Positions 58,689-64,000 of a stretch of DNA of 64,000 nt are shown here, one piece after another; position 1 is the first letter of the stretch, and each line of letters opens with the position of its first letter. The notes beneath the pieces were generated by a model that did not search any database, was not told the origin of the DNA, and was given only the letters and a program-made list of their open reading frames with translations. Location of the stretch: NCBI RefSeq assembly GCF_031179145.1, contig NZ_JAPSIB010000012.1:1-64000 (forward strand). The letters are read 5' to 3'. The translations under genes were made by a program, and so were the position numbers. This DNA is from Brevibacterium sp. Its GTDB lineage: Bacteria > Actinomycetota > Actinomycetes > Actinomycetales > Brevibacteriaceae.

Positions 58689-58904
58689 ATGACCACCACC
58701 ACCACCATCACCGTTGCAGGAATGACCTGCGGCCACTGCGCAGGCTCCGTCAAGGAGGAGCTCAGCGCGCTTCCGGGAGTCACCGACGTCGAGGTCGACC
58801 TCGTCACCGGTGGAGACTCGCCCGTGACGATCACCTCGGCGGATGAACTCGACGACGCCGCGATCCGCGCCGCCGTCGACGAAGCAGGATACGAGGTCAA
58901 GTGA
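58689..58904 (+). CDS. copZ: Copper chaperone CopZ (heavy-metal-associated domain)
   Basis: 71 residues, one HMA domain with the Cu(I) motif GMTCGHC (Cys14, Cys17). It carries Cu(I) to the P-type ATPase or to CsoR. AGCAGGAGAC precedes the ATG at 58689. It lies 125 bases after csoR, and its stop overlaps the ATPase start by one base (TGATG). Longer in-frame extensions upstream lack a ribosome-binding site. Confidence 0.94.
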   Translation: MTTTTTITVAGMTCGHCAGSVKEELSALPGVTDVEVDLVTGGDSPVTITSADELDDAAIRAAVDEAGYEVK

Positions 58905-61150
58905 TGACGCGCGAGGTCGAACTCGACATCACGGGAATGACCTGCGCGTCCTGCTCGGCACGGATCGAGAAGAAGCTCTCGCGGCTGGACGGGGTGAGCG
59001 CCGAGGTCAACCTCCCGCTCAACTCCGCCCACGTCATCGTCGAATCCGACCTCAGCGACGACGACCTCACCGCCGCCGTCGAGAAGGCCGGCTACGGCGC
59101 CATCGTCCGCACCGACTCGGCGCGGGGACCGGAGATCGTCGACTACGATCCCCGCCGGCTCCGTCCGCGCTTCATCGGCTCCCTGCTCCTGGCCATCCCG
59201 ATCCTCGTGATCTCCATGATCATGGACCTGAAGTTCCCGGGCTGGCAGTGGATCGTCGCCGCGCTCGCGCTGCCCGTCGTGACGTGGGGTGCGTGGCCGT
59301 TCCACGCGGCGGCGTACAAAGCCGCGCGCGGAGGCTCGACGACCATGGACACCCTCGTCAGCGTCGGGATCATCGTCGCGGGCGGCTACTCCTACGCCAC
59401 CCTGGTCCGCGCAGTCGTCGACGGACACCGGTGGGCGATCCCCGAGGATTACCACGTCTGGTTCGAGGCCGCGGCCGCGATCACGGTGTTCCTCCTCATC
59501 GGGAAGCTCACCGAGGACCGCGCGAAGACCCGAGCGACGGCGGCGCTCAAGGCGCTGCTCGACCTCGGCGCGAAGTCGGCGACCGTGCTGCGCGACGCTC
59601 CCGCTCAAGACGCAGGTGCCGAGCACGCACGTACCCAGGATTCGCGCTTCGAGACTCAGGTGCCGATCGACGAGCTGGTCGTCGGCGACGTCTTCCTCGT
59701 CCGCCCCGGTGAGAAGATCGCGACGGACGGCGAGGTGCTCGCCGGCCACTCCGCCGTGGACGAATCCATGCTCACCGGCGAATCCGTTCCCGTGGAGGTC
59801 TCCGCCGGCGACCACGTCACCGGGGCCACGATCAACACCTCCGGAGTCCTCGAGGTCCGGGCCACCCGGGTGGGAGCCGACACCACGCTGGCCGCGATGG
59901 CCGACCTGGTCACCCGCGCTCAGACCGGCAAACCCGCCGTCCAGCGCCTGGCCGACCGGATCTCCGCGGTGTTCGTGCCGATCGTCTTCGGCATCAGCAT
60001 CCTCACACTCCTGGTCTGGGGGTTCGCCACCGGCGAGTGGGCGCTGGGCCTGCACTCGGCGCTCACGGTCCTCATCATCGCCTGCCCCTGCGCCCTGGGC
60101 CTGGCCACGCCCACCGCGCTGGCCGTGTCCTCGGGACGCGGGTCCCAGCTGGGAATCCTCGTCTCCGGGCCCGAAGCGCTCGAGTCCACCCGGTCCCTCG
60201 ACACCGTGGTCCTCGACAAGACGGGCACCCTGACCACCGGGGTCATGAGCCTCCTCAACACGCAGCTGACAGGGCCGGACTTCGACGCCCTCGTCCGGCT
60301 GGAGTCGCAGAGCGAACATCCGGTCGCCCGAGCGATCGTGGCTGCCTCCGAGTCCCGGCTCCCGGCCGCTGACCGAACCGGCGAGCAGGCTGCGGCCCCC
60401 GGCGGTGCGCAGAGGCGTGATGGGGTCGAGGACTTCGTCAACATCCCCGGCGGCGGTCTGCAGGCGACGATCGACGGCGCCGAGGTGCTCGCCGGGCGGC
60501 CGGATCTGCTCCGCGAGCGGGGAATCGAGGTCTCGTTCTCCCCCGCCGAGGTACCGGCCGGAGCCACGATCGTGGCACTGGCGCTCGACTCGGAGTTCCG
60601 GGGCCTGACCTTCGTCTCCGACGAGATCAAGCCCGGCGCCGCCGAGGCGGTCTCCGAACTGCAGGCGCTGGGGCTGAACACTGTCCTCCTCACCGGGGAC
60701 AACGCCCAAGCCGCCGAGGCGGTCGCGGGCAAAGTCGGCATCACCGAGGTCCGCGCCGACGTCCGCCCTGAGGGTAAGATCGCCGTCATCAACGATCTGC
60801 AGGCCGACGGGCAGGCCGTGGCGATGGTCGGCGACGGAATCAATGACGCGGCGGCTCTGGCCGGAGCGGACCTGGGCATCGCCATGGGATCGGGAACGGA
60901 CGCCGCGATGGCTGCCTCCGACATCACGATGGTGCGCTCCGACCCGCGCCAGATCCCGCAGGCGATCCGGCTGTCCCGGAAGACGCTCGGACTGATCAAG
61001 GGCAACCTGTTCTGGGCCTTCGCCTACAACACGGCGGCCATTCCGATCGCGGCCCTCGGCCTGCTCAGCCCGATGATCGCCGGCGCGGCCATGGCATTCT
61101 CGTCGGTGTTCGTCGTCCTCAACAGCCTGCGCCTGCTCCGGTTCAAGTAG
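58904..61150 (+). CDS. copA: Copper-exporting P1B-type ATPase
   Basis: 748 residues. One N-terminal HMA domain (GMTCASC, Cys14/Cys17) is followed by eight membrane helices and the P1B-1 motif [10 protein letters not shown] in helix 6. The actuator TGES, phosphorylation site DKTGTLTT, the P1B-ATPase SEHPVARAI and the hinge [10 protein letters not shown] are all present. NTAAIPIA and [15 protein letters not shown] in the last two helices complete the Cu(I) sites. A GTG one codon earlier (58901) is also possible. It exports Cu(I) and is controlled by CsoR. Confidence 0.96.
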   Translation: MTREVELDITGMTCASCSARIEKKLSRLDGVSAEVNLPLNSAHVIVESDLSDDDLTAAVEKAGYGAIVRTDSARGPEIVDYDPRRLRPRFIGSLLLAIPILVISMIMDLKFPGWQWIVAALALPVVTWGAWPFHAAAYKAARGGSTTMDTLVSVGIIVAGGYSYATLVRAVVDGHRWAIPEDYHVWFEAAAAITVFLLIGKLTEDRAKTRATAALKALLDLGAKSATVLRDAPAQDAGAEHARTQDSRFETQVPIDELVVGDVFLVRPGEKIATDGEVLAGHSAVDESMLTGESVPVEVSAGDHVTGATINTSGVLEVRATRVGADTTLAAMADLVTRAQTGKPAVQRLADRISAVFVPIVFGISILTLLVWGFATGEWALGLHSALTVLIIACPCALGLATPTALAVSSGRGSQLGILVSGPEALESTRSLDTVVLDKTGTLTTGVMSLLNTQLTGPDFDALVRLESQSEHPVARAIVAASESRLPAADRTGEQAAAPGGAQRRDGVEDFVNIPGGGLQATIDGAEVLAGRPDLLRERGIEVSFSPAEVPAGATIVALALDSEFRGLTFVSDEIKPGAAEAVSELQALGLNTVLLTGDNAQAAEAVAGKVGITEVRADVRPEGKIAVINDLQADGQAVAMVGDGINDAAALAGADLGIAMGSGTDAAMAASDITMVRSDPRQIPQAIRLSRKTLGLIKGNLFWAFAYNTAAIPIAALGLLSPMIAGAAMAFSSVFVVLNSLRLLRFK

Positions 61151-61156
61151 GAGCGA

Positions 61157-61187
61157 CCGCACGGTCCGGGCCACCCGGACCGTGCGG
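61157..61187 (+). terminator. Terminator of the copper operon
   Basis: CCGCACGGTCCGGG (61157-61170), loop CCA, and its exact complement (61174-61187) form a 14-bp GC-rich stem 7 bases after the copA stop. No U-tract follows. Confidence 0.82.
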
Positions 61188-61192
61188 GGCTT

Positions 61193-61254
61193 CAGCGGAA
61201 TTGACACCGGCATTGCAACGCTGAGCGGAATTCATGACGCTGGCACTGTTGAGA
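61193..61254 (+). repeat. 30-base direct repeat upstream of glgE
   Basis: AGCGGAATT occurs at 61194-61202 and 61224-61232 with similar flanks, giving two imperfect ~30-base units that end in GGCA-TG. They lie just before TTGAGA (61249-61254), a possible -35 of glgE, and may be an activator site. Confidence 0.4.
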
Positions 61255-61282
61255 TGCGCATATTGTCGATACGGTCGTACAT

Positions 61283-63313
61283 GTGACCAGATTTTCAGCG
61301 ATGCCCAGCCCCGACAGCCGACGGCTGCACTACGACCGGATCGTCATCACCGACGTGCAACCCGTGGTCGAAGGCGGTGCCTTCCCTGCGAAAGCCACCG
61401 TGAACGAGGACATCCCGGTTGCCGCGACGGTGTTCCGCGAAGGCCACGACCTCATCGGCGTCAACGCGGTCCTGTTCGATGAGGCCGGAGACGAAGTCGA
61501 CCGGATCCGGCTGGTGGAGCCGATCGCGGGCACCGACCGCTTCGTCGGAACCATCCGGCCGACGCAGGTCGGCCGCTGCAGCTTCGTCATCGAAGCCTGG
61601 GCGGACCTCTACGCGACCTGGGAGCATGCGGCATCGCTGAAGGTTCCGGCCGGCGTCGATGTCGACCTGATGCTGGCCGAAGGGCTGCAGCTGCTCTCTG
61701 CCGCGGAACAGCAGCGCGACCGGCCCGTCGAGCATCGAGCCGTCCTGACCGATGCGATCACCGCCCTCGGCTCCGCCGAACTGCCCGCCGCGGAGCGGCT
61801 TGCCGCCGCGACCACTGCGCAGGTGGGATCGGCGATCGCCGCACATCCGCTGCGCGAACTGGTCAGCGTCAGCGAGCGGATGCCGTTGAACGTCGAACGC
61901 GAGCTCGCCGGACGGGCCGCCTGGTACGAGTTCTTCCCCCGTTCGGAAGGTGCGCAGCAGGACGAGGAGACCGGCCGATGGATCTCCGGCACCTTCCGAA
62001 CAGCGGCAGAACGGCTCCCCGCGGTCGCCGACATGGGCTTCGACGTCATCTACCTCCCGCCCATCCATCCGATCGGCGAAGTCAACCGCAAGGGGCCGAA
62101 CAACACGCTGAGCCCCGGGCCTGAGGACCCGGGTTCACCGTGGGCGATCGGCTCTCGGCACGGCGGTCACGACGCAATCCACCCCGACCTCGGCGACTTC
62201 GCCGACTTCGACGACTTCGTCGCGCGCGCGAATCAGCTCGGCCTCGAAGTGGCCCTGGATCTCGCCCTGCAGGCCGCGCCCGACCACCCATGGGTCAAGA
62301 GTCATCCCGAGTGGTTCACCACCCAGCTCGACGGCACCATCGCCTACGCGGAGAATCCGCCGAAGAAGTACCAGGACATCTATCCGCTCAACTTCGACAA
62401 CGACTTCGTGGGCCTCAGCCGCGAGGTGCTGCGGATCGTCGAACTCTGGATCGACCACGGCGTGAAGATCTTCCGGGTCGACAATCCGCACACCAAACCG
62501 GTGAGGTTTTGGGAATGGCTGATCGGGACCGTGAATGAACGGCATCCGGACGTCATCTTCCTAGCCGAGGCGTTCACCCGGCCGCCGATGATGCATGCGC
62601 TGGCCAAGCTCGGGTTCCAGCAGTCCTACACGTACTTCACCTGGCGCAACACCCGGGAGGAGCTCGAGGAATACCTGACCGAGCTCCGCGACGACTCCGG
62701 CGCGTTCCTGCGGCCGAACTTCTTCGTCAACACCCCGGACATCCTCACCGAGTACCTGCAGTTCAGCGGCCCGGCCGGGTTCAAGATCCGTGCCGTCCTG
62801 GCCGCCACGTCCAGCCCGCTGTGGGGCGTCTATGCCGGCTATGAGCTGTACGAACACGTGCCGCGTCCGGGCGCGGAGGAGTACATCGACAACGAGAAGT
62901 ATGAGTACCGCCCTCGCGACTTCGATGCCGCAGAGGCAGAAGGGCGTTCCCTGGCGCCGTACCTCCGGCGGCTGAATGCGATCCGGAAGGAGCACCCGGC
63001 TCTCGGCGATCTTCGCAACATCCGGCTGCACAGCGCCGATGACGAATCGATCCTGGTGTATTCGAAGCGCAAGGATGACGATGCGCTGATCGTGGTCATC
63101 AACCTGGATCCGCACGCCACCCGGGAGACGACCGTGCACCTCGACCTCGAGGAGCTGTTTCCCGACGCAGGGTCCGAAGGCTCGGCCCCAACCGAGTTCG
63201 AGGTTCACGATCTGCTGTCCGAACAGACCTGGTCCTGGAGCGAACACAACTACGTGCGGCTCGACCCGCGCAGCGAGCCGGCGCACATCCTGCAGGTCAG
63301 GAGTCGTCCTTGA
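61283..63313 (+). CDS. glgE: Alpha-1,4-glucan:maltose-1-phosphate maltosyltransferase
   Basis: 676 residues, glycoside hydrolase family 13. It extends alpha-glucans with maltose from maltose 1-phosphate in the trehalose-to-glucan route. The N-terminal beta domain (~15-125) and helical bundle are followed by the barrel with IYLPPIHPIG, the nucleophile Asp400 in FRVDNPHTKP and acid/base Glu429 in FLAEAFTRP, both specific to GlgE. The start is a GTG (61283-61285). TACGGT lies 7 bases upstream and there is no Shine-Dalgarno sequence, so it may be leaderless; an ATG six codons later is the alternative. The maltokinase gene follows after 40 bases. Confidence 0.95.
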   Translation: MTRFSAMPSPDSRRLHYDRIVITDVQPVVEGGAFPAKATVNEDIPVAATVFREGHDLIGVNAVLFDEAGDEVDRIRLVEPIAGTDRFVGTIRPTQVGRCSFVIEAWADLYATWEHAASLKVPAGVDVDLMLAEGLQLLSAAEQQRDRPVEHRAVLTDAITALGSAELPAAERLAAATTAQVGSAIAAHPLRELVSVSERMPLNVERELAGRAAWYEFFPRSEGAQQDEETGRWISGTFRTAAERLPAVADMGFDVIYLPPIHPIGEVNRKGPNNTLSPGPEDPGSPWAIGSRHGGHDAIHPDLGDFADFDDFVARANQLGLEVALDLALQAAPDHPWVKSHPEWFTTQLDGTIAYAENPPKKYQDIYPLNFDNDFVGLSREVLRIVELWIDHGVKIFRVDNPHTKPVRFWEWLIGTVNERHPDVIFLAEAFTRPPMMHALAKLGFQQSYTYFTWRNTREELEEYLTELRDDSGAFLRPNFFVNTPDILTEYLQFSGPAGFKIRAVLAATSSPLWGVYAGYELYEHVPRPGAEEYIDNEKYEYRPRDFDAAEAEGRSLAPYLRRLNAIRKEHPALGDLRNIRLHSADDESILVYSKRKDDDALIVVINLDPHATRETTVHLDLEELFPDAGSEGSAPTEFEVHDLLSEQTWSWSEHNYVRLDPRSEPAHILQVRSRP

Positions 63314-63353
63314 GCGTGCCGGCCGGCACCCAGCACACTGAGAAGGGACGAAT

Positions 63354-64000
63354 ATGACTGTCAGCGGAGAACTTCAGCGGCTTCTGCACTCCTGGCTGCC
63401 TGCGCAGCGCTGGTTTCCGGCGAAGGGACGTGGGATCTCGATCTCCGGATTGTCGTCGGTGCAGGTCTTCGATGAGCGCCGAGCCGACGACGCCGTCACC
63501 GGCAGGAACCACATCCTGATGCTCGATTCGGGCGACCGGGTCGACATCATCCAGGTACCGCTGACCTTTCGCGCCTCGAAGCTCGACGCTCCGGACTCCG
63601 CCTATCTCGGTGAAGTCAATGACATGATCCTGGGCCGGCGCCACGTCTACGACGGCGTTCACGATCCGGAATTCGTCCGGGCGATCGCCTCACTGATCAC
63701 CGGCGAGCGCACCCATCCCGACCGGAGACTCGCAGGCCGCACCGTGGACGGGATCCGGCAGCCGGACGTCACCGGTGCGCCGACGAGAGTCTTCTCGGGT
63801 GAACAGTCGAACAGCTCCGTCGTCATCTCGGATCCCTCCGCACCCGCCATCCTGAAACTGTTCCGGGTGCTGTCAGCCGGAGCGAACCCCGACGTCGAGG
63901 TCACCGCAGCGCTCAGTGCCGCCAGCTGCACCGCCGTCCCGCAGACCATCGGATGGTTGGAGGGCATCTGGTCGAATCCGGTGTCGCTGACGGAGGAGTC
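63354..64000 (+). CDS. Maltokinase, N-terminal part (cut by window edge)
   Basis: The first 215 codons of an aminoglycoside-phosphotransferase-like kinase beginning with the maltokinase N-cap LLHSWLPAQRWFPAKGRG. FSGEQSNSSVVI (about 143-154) and AILKLFRVL, with the nucleotide-binding lysine, follow. It makes maltose 1-phosphate for the upstream GlgE. GAGAAGGGA precedes the ATG. The catalytic loop lies outside the window. Fusion to trehalose synthase is unlikely because the N-terminus is free. Confidence 0.88.
   Translation, partial: MTVSGELQRLLHSWLPAQRWFPAKGRGISISGLSSVQVFDERRADDAVTGRNHILMLDSGDRVDIIQVPLTFRASKLDAPDSAYLGEVNDMILGRRHVYDGVHDPEFVRAIASLITGERTHPDRRLAGRTVDGIRQPDVTGAPTRVFSGEQSNSSVVISDPSAPAILKLFRVLSAGANPDVEVTAALSAASCTAVPQTIGWLEGIWSNPVSLTEE

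Noticed and set aside
58622-61213. 863-codon open frame antisense to copA, and similarly long antisense frames over mrpA, PBP and glgE
   Set aside because: High GC makes long antisense frames common. They lack family motifs, whereas the opposite strands encode complete conserved proteins.

Overview
The window comes from a high-GC Gram-positive bacterium of the Actinomycetota. The evidence is the GlgE/maltokinase pair, a dUMP-forming type dCTP deaminase, an Mrp antiporter whose A and B subunits are fused, an LPXTG wall protein, and many genes that look leaderless. The gene content fits Brevibacteriaceae or a related Micrococcales lineage, but that is inference, because no rRNA lies in the window. 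Coding density is high and most neighbouring genes overlap by 1 to 11 bases. I see no phage, transposase, rRNA, tRNA or CRISPR array.

1-6.5 kb: an amino-sugar (probable N-acetylgalactosamine/galactosamine) operon on the minus strand (SIS isomerase/deaminase, ROK kinase, PfkB kinase, class II aldolase, DeoR repressor, NagA-type deacetylase running off the edge). It diverges from an SP-family sugar/H+ symporter across an AT-rich operator region. 6.5-16.1 kb: one tightly coupled minus-strand operon for an Mrp Na+/H+ antiporter (AB fusion, C, D, E, F, G), followed by an OmpR-type response regulator, a histidine kinase and a lipoprotein. 16.2-21.7 kb: an unknown gene coupled to dcd, then an LPXTG surface protein, a catalytically dead ABC-ATPase-like protein and a membrane-anchored secreted protein. 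21.7-31.3 kb: a thioredoxin/NHL protein, PLPBP (YggS), a 3-hydroxyisobutyrate dehydrogenase-like enzyme with a divergent LysR regulator, 3-hydroxybutyrate dehydrogenase with an MHS transporter, and a CopD/CtaG copper-cytochrome oxidase assembly protein. 31.6-32.7 kb: hupB and three zinc-independent ribosomal proteins (uS14, bL33, bL28).

33-39.3 kb: a membrane protein, then a nucleoside/ribose operon (ribokinase, DeoC-like aldolase, nucleoside hydrolase, MFS transporter) with a divergent GntR/UTRA regulator. 39.3-44.6 kb: a patatin-like protein bracketed by matching palindromic elements, and the E1alpha-E1beta-E2 genes of a branched-chain 2-oxoacid dehydrogenase. 44.9-47.5 kb: a three-gene cassette of unknown function (WXG100-like small protein, unknown protein, membrane/alpha-beta hydrolase fusion). 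47.8-58.2 kb: purB, a class B penicillin-binding protein, a CitA/CitB-type two-component pair split by a MaoC hydratase and a thiolase, and a MOSC/ferredoxin-reductase fusion. 58.2-61.2 kb: a copper operon csoR-copZ-copA with a clear CsoR operator. 61.3-64 kb: glgE and the start of maltokinase, for alpha-glucan synthesis from trehalose.

The least expected observations concern 5' ends. At least eight genes in the window have a -10-like hexamer exactly six bases before the start codon and no Shine-Dalgarno sequence. One of these is a 16-codon leader peptide overlapping the ctaG/copD start. The patatin gene is preceded by a 19-codon reading frame with a perfect Shine-Dalgarno sequence and an attenuator-like inverted repeat. 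A hairpin repeat family flanking the patatin gene keeps its stem through compensatory base changes.
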